NCBI RefSeq assembly: GCF_016920785.2
Contig: NW_024609846.1
Span: 74,905,816 to 74,969,815, forward strand
DNA: 64,000 bases
Source: Ixodes scapularis
Taxonomy: Eukaryota > Arthropoda > Arachnida > Ixodida > Ixodidae
Direction: 5' to 3'
Of this stretch, positions 22,551-33,486 are shown piece by piece. Made by a program: the position numbers and the translations under genes. The notes under the pieces are model-generated. The model was not told the origin of the DNA. It ran no database searches and saw only the letters and a program-made list of their open reading frames with translations. Numbering within the stretch: position 1 is the stretch's first letter; every line of letters begins with the position of its first letter.

Positions 22551-23821
22551 GGGCCGTGAACACCGACGACATGGCTCGACGTCAACGAGACGATCCGGAG
22601 CTGCGCGCCTTAATCGAGCACCTGGAAGGGTGCGGGGGTACCGTACCACGCATTTTCTCACCAGCCCTGCCGACATTTGCCATTCGACAAGGTGTACTTT
22701 ACAAAGTGAACTTCGGGGACAACAATTCGCCGTGGCTGCTGGTAATCCCAACCGACCTTCGGGAGGACATCTTTCAAGCATGTCACGACGACCCGACGTC
22801 CGGACACCTTGGTTACAGCCGGACGCTGGCCCGAATTCGTGAAAAGTATTACTGGCCCAAGCTCCCCAAAACTATCCACTTCTACACCCGATCGTGCCAC
22901 GAGTGCCAGCGACGCAAGAAACCACCGACAAAGTCGACAGGTCTCCTGCAGCCAATCGCCCCGCCAACTGCACCATTCCAGCAGATGGGAATGTATCTAC
23001 TTGGTCCTTTTCCGTCGTTGACCCTGGGGAACCGTTGGATAATCGTTGCCACCTATTATCTTACGCGGTGCGCTGAAACAAAAGCCCTTCCTCCGTGGAC
23101 AGCTGTTGAAGTCGCCAAGTTTTTCATCGAGTCCATCGTACTTCGGCACGGCGCTCCCGAAGTTCTGATTGCAGATCGCGGATCATCGTTCATGGCACAG
23201 CTGACCCAAGAAATCCTACCGCTCAGTCACACCAGCCATCGTCGTACCACTGCGTAACACCCGCAGACCAACGGGCTGACGGAGCGACTCAACAAAACAA
23301 TCGCCGACATGATCTCTATGTACGTCAACGTAGAGCACAAGACGCGGGACGAGGTGTTGCCGTACGTCAAGTTCGCCTACAATACGGCGGTTCAAGAGAC
23401 CACTGGGCTCACACCTTTCCAGGTGGTACACGGTCGGAAGGTAACGACCATGCTGGACGCCATGCTGCCCCATGAGCCAGCTGACAATGAGAGCGACGAC
23501 GCCCAGGTGGTTGCTCAACGGGCCGAAGAAGTCCGCCAGCTCGCCCGACTCCTGATTCAAGACCAGCAACGCGTCGACGCGGGCCGCTACAACCTCCGTC
23601 GCAGGGATGTCCACTTCCAGCCCGGAGACAGGGTGTGGGTGTGGACGCCCATCCGTCGCCGCGGCCTCAGTGAGAAACTTCTTAAACGGTACTTTGGGTC
23701 ATACAAGGTACTTCGCCGCCTCGGGGAGCTGAACTACGAGGTGATGCTCGACGGAACAAGAACATCATCACGCCGCCCACCACGGCTTGAAGTCGTCCAC
23801 GTCGTGAGCCTGAAGCCGTAA
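22541..23821 (+). pseudogene. Integrase segment of pol
   Basis: An HHCC zinc-binding N-terminus ('HDDPTSGHLG...' and 'CHECQRRK') precedes the catalytic core. The first catalytic aspartate is replaced by tyrosine ('GMYLLGPF'). The second survives in 'LIADRGSSF' and the glutamate in 'TNGLTERLNK'. A TAA at 23,255-23,257 separates the last two; the frame then continues to 23,821. The C-terminal region has a GPY/F-like block ('KRYFGSYKVLRR'). No chromodomain is evident after it. Confidence 0.9.
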
Positions 23822-23929
23822 TACGCTCGATAGGACTGTGGACCTTATGTGTTTCACATAACTCTTTAGTTTGCCATTCTTTTTGTGTGCTTTGATTAGT
23901 GTTGTGTTGCATCGAGGCGGTGCACTTTT

Positions 23930-23949
23930 AAGGGGGGGGGGGGGGGGGG
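23930..23949 (+). promoter_or_regulatory. Polypurine tract
   Basis: AAG plus a run of 18 G ends three bases before the 3' LTR, at the position where plus-strand DNA synthesis would be primed. Pure oligo-G tracts of this length are unusual for Gypsy elements and could partly reflect sequencing or expansion. Confidence 0.75.
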
Positions 23950-23952
23950 TAA

Positions 23953-24367
23953 TGCCGCGCGCGAAGTAGGCAGAGCGGCCGTGGCCGAACGGTTATCGTG
24001 CTTGCCTCCCTCGCGAAGGGCCAGGGTTCGATTCCTGGCCGCGGCTACACATTTTTGTTGACACTGTAATGCGATGTTCTGGTGAATTCGAGAACCGCCT
24101 TGCTGATTCGAGGCTAGAACGTTCTACGCGCCGAACCTTCTACGCCGAATGCTTCAGAAGCCAACGCGTGTACAAAAGCGGCTCCGCGTGGCAAGCCGGA
24201 GTCAGTATCGCCCCAGCGTTCGACTCTGCTCTTTCGCCGACCTCGACGCCCGCGACGCTCTGCTGTTCTCTTGTGTTTCCTTTTAATTTTTGGGCAATAG
24301 TTCGCCCCTATTTAACGTTTCAGTTTCCCCAGTTATTCTTTGTTTCCCCGCCTGTTTATTCGTGACA
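23953..24367 (+). repeat. 3' LTR
   Basis: 415 bp, TGCC...TGACA, about 93% identical to the 5' LTR by hand count. It keeps the intact tRNA-like module at its start. Confidence 0.93.
23982..24035 (+). promoter_or_regulatory. Type 2 Pol III promoter-like A and B boxes in the 3' LTR
   Basis: A box TGGCCGAACGG at 23,982-23,992 and B box GGTTCGATTCC at 24,025-24,035 match the tRNA consensus, with 32 bases between them as in tRNA genes. Flanking arms can pair only imperfectly, so this is tRNA-derived rather than a tRNA gene. It resembles the serine/leucine tRNA A box. Confidence 0.7.
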
Positions 24368-24555
24368 ATATATGTTCACGTGACAATATGTCACGAAACG
24401 TCACTTTGTTTTCTGCTGTGTTTTTCGATGATTTTATATTGGAGTATAGGTCTCGGGTCGGCCGGCCACGTACCATAAAGTTTTCCGCTACCTCGATTTT
24501 GACGCTGAAGTTAAGGGGGAGAGAATTCGGTGTATACGTGACGTGATAAATCGCC

Positions 24556-24617
24556 TTGCGTGGCATAGTCTGTACCATGTCTGGCTCGCAACCGGAGGGT
24601 CGTGGGTTGGAATCTCT
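24556..24617 (+). other. tRNA-like sequence (SINE head or tRNA pseudogene)
   Basis: A-box-like TGGCATAGTCT (24,561-24,571) and B-box-like GGTTGGAATCT (24,605-24,615) lie at tRNA-like spacing, with 'ctggctcgcaaccggag' between them in the place of an anticodon arm. The B box has lost the TTCGA core, so it is probably a pseudogene. Confidence 0.4.
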
Positions 24618-25036
24618 TCAAAACTTTCATTATTTTACTTTATAAAGTGAAACCATTTGATACATGCGGCGACCTTTAATTAGCATTACATGTCATGTTT
24701 TTAATCACTTCCATTCCACGCGTGACGTCACGTTTCGCGGGAGCATTTTGGGGTGTTTGAAATTCCCGTGCGAAGTCATGTGACTATGACGCCATGACCC
24801 TATCGACCAAAATTGAATTTTAGGACACGCCACCGATGCCGGCTTTTCTGCACCACGAGCTCCTTAACGCTCTCGCGGTAAAATTTGCGTCGCTCAATAA
24901 CTGAGAAAGTTAAACTGCTACATCGGGTAGAGAGAGATGTGCCGACAGTGTAGTCCTTATAGCCGCATCATGAGACGGTGTTGTGTGCGCCATTTTTATT
25001 TCAGTGTCTCCTGCTTTGTTATGTTGCAGCATGATC

Positions 25037-27221
25037 ACCCACCCTATTTATTTATTTATTTACATCTTTATTTAGTTTATATTTTACATATTTATTTGTT
25101 TATTTATTTCTGATACCCTCAACGCCAGAGGCACTGCAAAGGAGAGTTAGTAACGCGATTAGAAATAACGTTCCGAAACAAGGTGGCGTCGCTGATGGTG
25201 ACAGTATTTCCCGCAAGGTCGTTTCAGCTCAATATGACGTCCGGAAGGGCAGAATAAAGACAGGCTGGTGAGCTGCATTTGGGCCGGGATATCTTTCAGG
25301 GAAGATGGAACCTCGGAGAGACGTAAGTAGGCGGGTGATGCAGGGAGTGATGTAAGGTTGGGTGGTTATAAATATTGTACAGAAGACAAATACGGGAAGT
25401 GTTATGACGAACAGAAAGATTGGGGGATCTCAAGCTGGGCTCTTATGGCAGACACTGGAGAAATGTGAGAAATGAGTCAGGGTGAATCGAACGGCGCAAT
25501 TTTGGACAGATTCAATTTTATTTGCTACAATAAGTTGATGAGGACTATAACGTAGACCTCTATAAGGTCTTACGTCTTGCCACGAAATAAACACCAATTA
25601 TTATTAACACTTCCCGAACCAAAATTCTCATTATAAAGCGGAAAGCTATCAAATAGACACGCCACAAACGTATTTTGTTTACAACACTCGCACGCTGGGG
25701 GTAAGAACACCGAAAAAACAGTGTAATGCTCTGTGGTCGCTTAACCCGTCTAGGCAGGAGATTGATTGTACCAATGCAGGGTTATCAGAGATAACTAAAT
25801 GCAGGGTGCTGGAACAATTGCCTACAACTCTAGTCGCGAAAAGTACCAGCTAACTGAGGTTAAACGTCGAGCACACATCTAGAAATGCATGGGCGCCTGC
25901 CTCTCCAAAAGCACTTGGAGCAGTACAGCTCCAATTTATACTGGGGAAGTTAAAACCCCGAAGATAAACGTAGGGCAATTAAATGGGAGCATGATAAGAC
26001 AAATAAGTCACCTTGTAAGGAACCAGTAAAAGATGGAAGTGAATCAGGGGGACGACGACGATACCGCCACGCCGGCCTGTCCTGTCGCAATGATAGATGT
26101 TTTAATTCATGATTATCGTCTATAAATTCAGAATCATATATATCAGTAGAAAGTCATGTTTCCGATATTTAAACAATACTTCCTTCACAGGAGCTCATTA
26201 AAGAACACAAATCATCTTCCTTGAGTTGAATAATTCTAGCAGTTGCATAAAGAACCCTGATGGTCGTGGATTTCGCTGTTTCAGAGCACGGGACGCGAGC
26301 ATTTGCAGCATTCTTATGAAAAACACTAATTCCCCTGGTGTTCTTTGTTACAGAGTCAGCCGAACAAGCGCTCCCCGAGCAATTCTATCTAGTCTGGTTT
26401 TTAACAGCTGTAGTTCGGGGTCGTAAAATAAAGTCCGTTCACCAATGTGCAGATTATCATAGCGTAGTTTGTACGGCTGCGGCTCGGATTTTGCAAACGC
26501 AAAGAGGCAGCTACGGGCTGCTCCCGTCGTCACAGAGAAGACTTCAGACAAGGAAAACGGTGAGCCTTTAAATTTAAATGCGATCTGAAGGACGTGTTTT
26601 TTTTAATAAAGAACAACATGACAATAACCGGTCTAGTCTTCTTTGTAATAGACGTTCCTATCTTGTGGGCACGCTCAATGTGGGAGTCATCAAAGGTAAT
26701 GCCGAGATGTTCATTAACACGACAAACAACCTTATGTTTCCATTCTAACCATGGTTTCACCCGCAGTATTTGGTAAACCATTAAATGTAAGGTTACACCG
26801 CCATGTGCGATATTCAGCGTCACCCAGACGAGGTACTATGAAGGACGTAGCGGCTGGCTGGTCATTAAAGTTCGTGCTCAAATCGTTCAAATCATTTTTT
26901 GATCGAGGTAACGAATAAAAGCTCGCTTTCAATAGTAGCAACTCTTCTATCAAGGGAAGCTATACTGTTATCTAGAAGCACTTGTTTATCAATAACAGTT
27001 TTGACATCAGTTTCAAGAGCAGCTTGCCGGTCCTCAAGTCTTGAAGACATAGCATCGAGTGACCTAGCGAGCGTTTGCACTGCAGCAAGTAATTGCTCCT
27101 CTTGCTGAGCGGTCATAGGTACTGGGTTCGACTCAGTGTCACGCCATAACAACATTAGCGACCAGAGTACACTCGCACAGTCACGAACAACATCATAAAG
27201 AACCCGGGGGCACAGGAGCAC
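25037..27221 (-). mobile_element. Internally deleted LINE (ORF1, endonuclease, RT C-terminus)
   Basis: On the minus strand, from the 5' end: an ORF1 (27,221 to about 26,540); endonuclease fragments around 25,850-26,070 (with 'FNFPSINWS', the GDFNFP-type motif of APE endonucleases, here lacking its D); and an RT C-terminal part at about 25,120-25,540 ('ESVQN', 'RFTLTHFSHFSS', 'YPGPNAAHQPVF'). It ends in an (AAAT)n tail (25,037-25,107 on the plus strand reads ATTT). The RT core is missing. It lies in the spacer between the duplicated arms. Confidence 0.75.
26540..27221 (-). pseudogene. LINE ORF1 pseudogene with degenerate 2A-like motif
   Basis: The frame from 27,221 has a hydrophobic N-terminus, then 'RDTESNPVP' (27,117-27,143), a degenerate form of the GDVESNPGP 2A-like motif, directly followed by ATG and a coiled-coil-like region ('LEDRQAALETDVKTVIDKQ', in part). 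After a stop near 26,892 the RRM-like region continues in other frames ('NLTFNGLPNT', 'DSHIERAHKIG', 'RPVIVMLFF'). The glycine of NPGP is valine here, which should abolish 2A activity. Confidence 0.7.
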
Positions 27222-27282
27222 AAGAAAGTTATCATTGGTACTTTTCGCTTTACGTAAAGGTACCGTTTACATACCTGTTCGA

Positions 27283-27610
27283 AAACAAACATATCGGGGT
27301 CAGGAGGTTCTACCGGGCGCGCTCCCATGCCCACTAAAGTGGCCGCCTGGCTGCAGATTCTTTTATAGGATGCCGAAAAGCATTATGGGTATCTTGATTG
27401 CGTTGTTGATGTCGCGTAGTCAGGGATAGTGGCGCTTTGAAAGTTGATACGCGTTGAGATGCTGTGCGTCATGCCGGTTGTCGACCGAGAACCGGTGCAA
27501 GCTGTAGGGCTGCTACCGGCATGCCGAACTAGGGAAGGTAGATGAGAGGGAACTTTACGAAAACAAACATATCGGGGTCATGAAGTCATGCCGAGCGTAC
27601 GCTCCCATGC
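27283..27610. repeat. Direct repeat pair upstream of the LINE ORF1
   Basis: About 52 bp starting 'cgaaaacaaacatatcgggg' occurs at 27,281-27,333 and again at 27,556-27,608, ending 'cgctcccatgc' both times. The pair lies just 5' of ORF1 on the minus strand, as expected for tandem 5'-UTR promoter units of a LINE. Confidence 0.6.
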
Positions 27611-27619
27611 ACAGTCGTT

Positions 27620-28239
27620 AAAACATTGACGTGTGTGTACAATATATAATGATCCTGGAGAACGTTCTCGATATAACGGTTTACTTAGGGCATATACGGT
27701 AAAAAAAACCGGCACAAGAAGAGACAATTTGAGGAGGCTGTGCACGGAATTTACTCAATTGTGTCATAACCAATTTTTAATAGCGACGATGGTTAGAGAG
27801 AATGGATTTGCAGAAACGCGCCTTCGTTATGGTTAAACCGGTATTTTCGACAGGCAAGAATTCTTTTGTGAAGACCTCAATGTTTGAGATAGATGGGTTT
27901 AGGCATGATTCTGTTCCGAATCCTATATCAACTTTGACAGACTAATGAGTCTAGCAAGTCTTTTAACGTCGTTTTTATTATACTTCTGTAGCTTGCAACG
28001 ACGGCTTTTAAATCTCAACAGTCGTGTTTCTTTATGCTCACAGTGGCGGTAGTGCTTTACTAGCGGAACATCTTCCATTTCTTTGGAGCCCAGCAGTGAA
28101 TCGTTCTTTGGGCTCCCTACCCAGCCGCTACGTCAATGCGTGACATCAGCAAAACTCCATGCATCCATATGTGCATTTAAGCTGCGCGTGTTTTTTTCGT
28201 CACTCACCCGTGGACAAGGTACAGAACTGTTCTCGAAAC
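27620..28239. other. No recognisable gene
   Basis: AT-rich spacer between the LINE and the right arm. The short frame at 27,633-27,836 has no recognisable domain. Confidence 0.4.
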
Positions 28240-28269
28240 GTCAGGTTCGTATGACGTCAGGTCCACGTG

Positions 28270-28680
28270 ACCATATATATACCAATTTAGATTCCCCGGC
28301 AAATTTGGCGGAAACATTGAGGTCACGTGACCTAAGCCGCTTCGGTATCCTCGCTAAATTTAGCGAGGAAATTGACGTCGCGTAACCTTACCAAACGGGA
28401 TACATACATCAATATTATCTCCCCAGTAAATTTAGCCGGGACATTGACGTCATGCTACCTATACACAAATTCAGTTTCTACAGCATAATTAGTGGTTAGA
28501 CTAACGTCACGTAACCTCACGCCATGTGACACATGCATCAATACAATTCGGCCGCAAAATCTAGAAGGAAAAGTAACAATCCGTGACCCATATAGGAATT
28601 GAAATTTCACTCTATATTAAGCGGGGAATCGACGCCACGTCAATTTATGCACCCGGTATTTCCGTTCAATGTAATGAAAT
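28270..28680. repeat. Diverged tandem array with palindromic core (right copy)
   Basis: Seven cores at about 28,291, 28,349, 28,421, 28,478, 28,550, 28,606 and 28,663 give spacings of 58, 72, 57, 72, 56 and 57 bp. The cleanest core reads CTCGCTAAATTTAGCGAG. Units also carry CACGTGAC or GACGTCA blocks. It is the inverted counterpart of 18,240-18,683. Confidence 0.7.
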
Positions 28681-30822
28681 AATTAACGCAAATAAAGGTT
28701 CTTTTCTCTCTGAAACGATGGTTCAGTGTCTTCTAGATATATTTGAAATGACCACACCTTAAATTCTGCATTTTATGCTTGGGTATAAAGGTTGCTGTGA
28801 ATTGTTTTAATCCCCTTGTTTGTGTAATATTACAATTCCATCACATGTTCATAAGCGCAAAGATTGCGAATAAGTAAATGATTTAATGAAGGCCTTCAAG
28901 ATTTAACGAACACATAAATGTAATATAAACAACAATTCAACACTAATACTTGTTGACGTTAGAGGTTCCCAAAATACTTGCATATTTTCAGTCATCATTA
29001 AAAGCGCAAGATTATGTTTCTAGAGCCGCTCTAAATGCTCAGTGAATTATATGCTCATGCGCTATTCGATATCGCACGGAATGGGCCTTAATATAATATT
29101 CGTCTAACTTTGGTACAAAACTAGCGTGAAAGCTAAAAAATATAAATATTTTTGTTGCGCGCATTGTCACCCTGTCCAGTGTTCACATTCCGGAATCACT
29201 ACGGCTTATATATAGAGTAGAATATGACCATGAAGTGAGCTGAGATGCTCTATTGAAATATAGTACTTCTCGTTCCTATATGTGGGCCGCCGTTTCGCCT
29301 TTATAAAGGTATTTAAAATAATTTACGAAGAGTATTAGTGATACAGCATCATATTAAACACTGGCATGCTTGAGCCTAGCCAATTCCTCCTCGCCCAAAG
29401 ATACAGCCATATAGTATGCAAGCAAGTGATTACAGAGTACCGCAGAGCAAGCGTAAGCACGCCGTTTTTTTGTTTTTTTTTTTTTTTTTTTTTTTAATGC
29501 CGCTAGGGTTTTGGTTTCTAGCAGATACACACGTTTTAATTTCTTGCAATTGCGTTTTTCAGATTAAAGCTCTTTTTTTTTTATTCGGAATATGCACTTT
29601 GATTTTTTACAAAAAATACGAGAATACCGTTGTGAGTAGGAAGGGACCATTAGGTCTGTACTACATTGCCGGCTAAAAAAGAGTATCGCCTGCAGAAAAC
29701 AGCACAGTCGCGACCACATGCTAGCCCTAGCGCGCTTTTGTAGGCATCTGACAAGGTATTTTTCATATTTCAATCTTCACTCTTGTCGAGTACTGTTTCC
29801 TTCAGCTAATACACCTAAGCACTCCGAAGTACAAACACTCCGAAGTAAACACAATATCAGAAGTGTAAGACAGCTAAGTGTATAGTTTTATTGCTGACTA
29901 TCAATACCAATGCCTACAATATTCACAGTTGCTCCACAAGTAAGTGGTGTTTATAAATAATATTATCTGAATTATTAAAAAAAAAATATTAAGTGCTTGA
30001 TGAATTTATTAAATAACGCTTAGGCGTCGTCTGTCGACGGTTGACAGCTGTTCTTTTCGCACTTCAAATAAAAAATGAACCATCGCCAAACACTCATGCC
30101 GCCTTAAATATCTTTATCGGTTGGGAAGCCAGATCAACACTTCAGACCTTACGTCTTCGGATCAAAATGAGAATAGACTAACGGAAATATTGAATGAACA
30201 ATTGGCGCTGAGTAAACTCTTTGCATACAAAGAATCCAATCACGTGAGCTTACAAGAATGAAACCCGTTTTCAGCAACAACATTTATTATATTAAAATGC
30301 ACATAGATATTTAGTTTAGGAAAGGACCACGTGTCGGTCCTCAAACAGCTAAAATATATTTGTATAAATGAGACAATGAGCAGCAGGACATATTACAATT
30401 TTATCATGACACAAACACCCTTAAGTATACTATGCATATGTTTGGAATCGATGACCTTCGAATATTCTTCTTCATTGAAGACAAATTATGATAATACAAC
30501 CGCCTATCCAATTGTATTAGCTACAGTACGGCGAGCGTTTTTCATTGTTTCCTGGCGAGGTCAAAATAGAAACGAAACTTAAAAGTCTGGATATTTCTTC
30601 CAGGCAGCGTTGACACCTGTACTCACAGTGTATTTAACAAGTAGATGAGTCATCGTGCAAATGCCTTTTTAGGTTCTTCACACAGATATATCAAGCTCAA
30701 AAGTTTAGAACAAAGGAATTGCTACGTAGTCCAGCACAAAAGAACAGGGCAAATGCTAAAACGGTCGGAGGTCAAGATAAAAAATACAAAACAAATTAAT
30801 AACCAACTGGAATTCTCGCGAC

Positions 30823-30829
30823 TATATAA
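30823..30829 (+). promoter_or_regulatory. TATA box of the right Salp14-like gene
   Basis: TATATAA 57 bp before the start codon, in a block conserved with the left gene ('cgcgactatataatg'). Start of transcription is probably in 'agcactcacgc' about 30 bp downstream. Confidence 0.78.
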
Positions 30830-30885
30830 TGGTCCCCTTTCAGGACGTAAGCACTCACGCACTCCTTGAGAGCACTACACAAACT

Positions 30886-33486
30886 ATGGGGTTGACTCAG
30901 ACCACGCTGGTGTTGGGTGAGTTTTTAATTTATTTAGAGAATCTAAACATGGTGTAGGTGTAACACCGCGTTACAACGTTGCTCCGTGCTCCATTGCCTG
31001 CAGTGTCTCTGGCCTTCTTCGCAAGCGCTGTGGCCCACAATTGCCAAAACGGAACAAGACCCGCCTCGGTAACAATTCTTTCATTAAAAATTTTAAAATA
31101 TTTTGTGTGCTGCAGTATAAACAAAATCAATGCGTCTATGTAGGCCGCTTTTCTGCCGATATGTTTTTGAAGTACTTGATGAATTTAAATTCGTCTGTAA
31201 ATTTTATTTAAATATGCAAATCATGCACGCGAAGCACCCTGTGTAAACAAGATCTTGCGATTATTACGTTCAATTTATTCATCCGGTTTATTATTTTTAT
31301 AGGAGGAAAAAAGAGAAGGCTGCGACTTTTACTGCTGGAACGCTGAGACCAATTCATGGGACAAATTTTTCTTCGGGAACGGAGAACGATGCTTTGTGAG
31401 TAGCTAATGTGATCTTGCTACCACACGTACGGGTCCCGCGCATGCGAGTCAAATGTTTTACATATATGCTTTTCCCACTCGCAGTGTAATCCCTATTGTT
31501 TTCAAACACATTTACAGTAGTGTCTTTTTTTTTTAATAATAATAATACATTTATTGTATGGAGCACAACACTGTTTGCGTGACGGGCGCATCAAAGCCAA
31601 AACAAGGCTTGTGGGATGCTACCCTAAAATTAACACTTTAAACACTGCTACCCGGTATACAAAAGGAAATGAGACAGATTGACATACACACGTCCTTAGA
31701 ATGTCCCAAAGTCAAAGTCAGCAGTTGGGTGCATGCAACACACAGAATCACGCCTCCAAATACTGATTCAAGTACATAGATAAGGTTTAAAAGAACTTAA
31801 TATAAAAAATAACGATAATCACAAAAATCGAATTCATATTCATATCTAGAATATGAAACTCCAAGAGGTGTACTTGCGTTTTTATTTCTTTAGTTCCCAT
31901 ACTGCCATGTTTATGGCGAAGGTTATCACTTTTTGTGTTATGATTCCCTCAAAACCATACAGCTCAAGATGGTATGGTACTATATTATTTATACAAAATT
32001 AATTCCTTGCCTAAACATCTAAGTTCCGTGATCTCGGATATGGGCGGTGACCATGGGCGTACCAACCGGGGGGTAAGGGGGGCGCTTGCCCCCCCCCCGC
32101 CCCCCCCCCCCCCAGTTCTCAGAGTTGGGGGGGAAGGCATGTGCTTTGCCCTCCCCCCCCCCTGAAAAAGCCGCCACTCGGCAGTGCAAACACTAGCCGG
32201 CGTTGCCACAGGCATACCAAGGGACCGCCCCGGCCATGGGGCGGTCCCTTGTTTCCTTGCGCCCCCCCCCCCCCCCAACCCTACACTCAAAATCAAGTTG
32301 GTACGCCCCTGGCGGTGACTCTTCAAAGTCACGAAACAGAATTAAATGTTATATGCTCAAAACTTTGCCTTGGTCCCCTGAGCCGAAACGAAATGACTGT
32401 ACCTTGCCCTGTCCTAAAATTGAAGTTTGTGAAGAAGCAGAAATTGAATTGCCACGTAATACTGTGACGTAGCGTAAAACTGGCATCTATTAATATGATC
32501 TTACGTGGTCCAGTAACGTCATGTGACGCTGCGAAATACCGTGACGTCACGTGACCTTTTTTGCTGTACTCTCAGAAGGTAAAGGTTTCCCCCTAAATAT
32601 AGCGGGGAATTGCTTCACATCACGGCGCATTGTTATATGAAAGTGTGATTTTCTGCGAAACCTAGGCAAAGGCGCTTCTCATTAAATTTTTGCGGATCGT
32701 GATCGTTTACTATACCGTTCGCAGGAGTTTCGAAACCAACCTGTTTGCGGCTATATGAGGTTGATGTCTCCCTATAAAAAGTGAAGAATTTGAGTTGACC
32801 ACTTCGTTTGACCGCTGTGCATATGCCACACAACAGAAATTAGTTGTATAAGTGTGAGCAAGAGTAGTGGGAATACAATCATGATTCCCCAGAACTGAGC
32901 TGGTTGGTTGCTCATGCTTGTGAAATTTGTGTGAATGTGTATGTTCCTTGTCTCTCTCTAGCTTTTGTATTTCTTCCTTCGTTCAGCTGGAAAACCTCAC
33001 AAGCTGGAATAGAATAGTTTCATTATGAGTCAACATTCCCTTTTGGGTTCTTTATCACGCCATTTGTTTTTTCAATCGCCACAGAACAAACGTTTGAAAA
33101 TAATATTGTATTATATTTTATTCATCTAAGAATGGAGTATTTCAGATAAACATTTATAATAAACGTAGGAGGGAAAATACGACGTCACATGACGTCACGT
33201 CACGTCAGGTCGCGTGGAGCGTTTCCCCACTGCGTTTAGAGTAGTATTTGTAACGTCAAATGTATCCGGTACATTTCATGGCTACTTTTAGCAGCAGATT
33301 TAAGAGATTATGTGATATCATGCTTTGAACTGTTCCGTTACCGCTAATTATAACTCAAGCGCATTTGCAATTTCAATATTTTTTTTCCCTTATTTGCAGT
33401 ACAACGATGGTGGTGAGGGACTATGTCAAAATGGAGACTGCCATTTGACAACCGATTCAAGTGTGCCCAATGACACTGATGTCTAA
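30886..33486 (+). CDS. Salp14/Salp9-like salivary secreted protein, right copy (4 exons, tail lost)
   Basis: Exons 30,886-30,916, 31,004-31,068, 31,303-31,395 and 33,400-33,486 (91 codons plus stop) use the same GT...AG sites and phases as the left gene. The product has a signal peptide (MGLT start, cut likely before HNCQNG) and the six-cysteine core (NC, GCD, YCW, RCF, LCQ, DCH), so it should be a small salivary protein of the Salp14 anticoagulant family. A TAA at 33,484-33,486 ends it after 'PNDTDV'. The same frame beyond that stop reads through a lysine/proline-rich stretch ('EKPKQKMEKPKKSKKPKG') to a TAG near 33,571. That stretch is the basic tail of longer family members. The copy therefore encodes a tailless form, as Salp9-type members do, or is in early decay. 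Intron 1 is only 87 bp. Confidence 0.85.
31505..31560. repeat. T-run and (AAT)n tract in intron 3 of the right gene
   Basis: A run of T followed by 'aataataataata' and 'tttattgtatgg'; simple sequence without a counterpart in the left intron. Confidence 0.5.
32052..32311 (-). mobile_element. Complete hAT-like MITE with G/C runs
   Basis: Termini read CATGGGCGTACCAAC and, in reverse complement, CAGGGGCGTACCAAC. Perfect 8-bp target duplications GCGGTGAC flank it (32,044-32,051 and 32,312-32,319). The left arm has a single uninterrupted 'gggcggtgactcttc' at the matching place. Inside, on the minus strand, 'gagtggcggctttttcag' leads into alternating G and C runs shared with the copies at 9,470 and 59,535. 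Another inner palindrome is 'gggaccgccccgg/ggggcggtccc'. Confidence 0.9.

Larger units (their letters stand above)
18684..24367 (+). mobile_element. Complete but inactive Ty3/Gypsy LTR retrotransposon
   Basis: Two LTRs (18,684-19,097 and 23,953-24,367) enclose gag, protease, reverse transcriptase, RNase H and integrase in the Ty3/Gypsy order, with a candidate primer-binding site, an oligo-G polypurine tract and an ATAT target duplication. The LTRs differ at roughly 27 of 415 positions by hand count (about 6.5%), so the insertion is not recent. All coding parts are broken by stops or frameshifts, and two catalytic aspartates are lost. No envelope-like frame follows the integrase. A solo LTR of a related element is at 34,211-34,619. 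Confidence 0.95.
10859..24400. repeat. Left arm of a large inverted segmental duplication
   Basis: From the outer edge (about 10,859, 'gtgtacacagtaca') inward, this DNA matches the reverse complement of 28,240-33,654. The match includes exons, introns and the palindrome array. The inner edge lies soon after the Gypsy element; it is blurred by divergence, so about 24,400 is approximate. The arm is 13.5 kb against 5.4 kb for its partner because of a Ty3/Gypsy element, two MITEs and about 2.6 kb of extra intron 1. Confidence 0.85.

Noticed and set aside
22455..22842. Arginine-rich frames over the RNase H/integrase region
   Set aside because: Shadows of the GC-rich pol gene on the other strand and frames.
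24000..24050. A genuine tRNA gene in the 3' LTR
   Set aside because: A and B boxes are good, but the T stem is imperfect and no standard acceptor stem can be drawn. The module repeats in every LTR copy.
18684..24367. Endogenous retrovirus with envelope
   Set aside because: The integrase frame ends 130 bp before the 3' LTR and no envelope-like frame, signal peptide or splice acceptor follows. It is an LTR retrotransposon.
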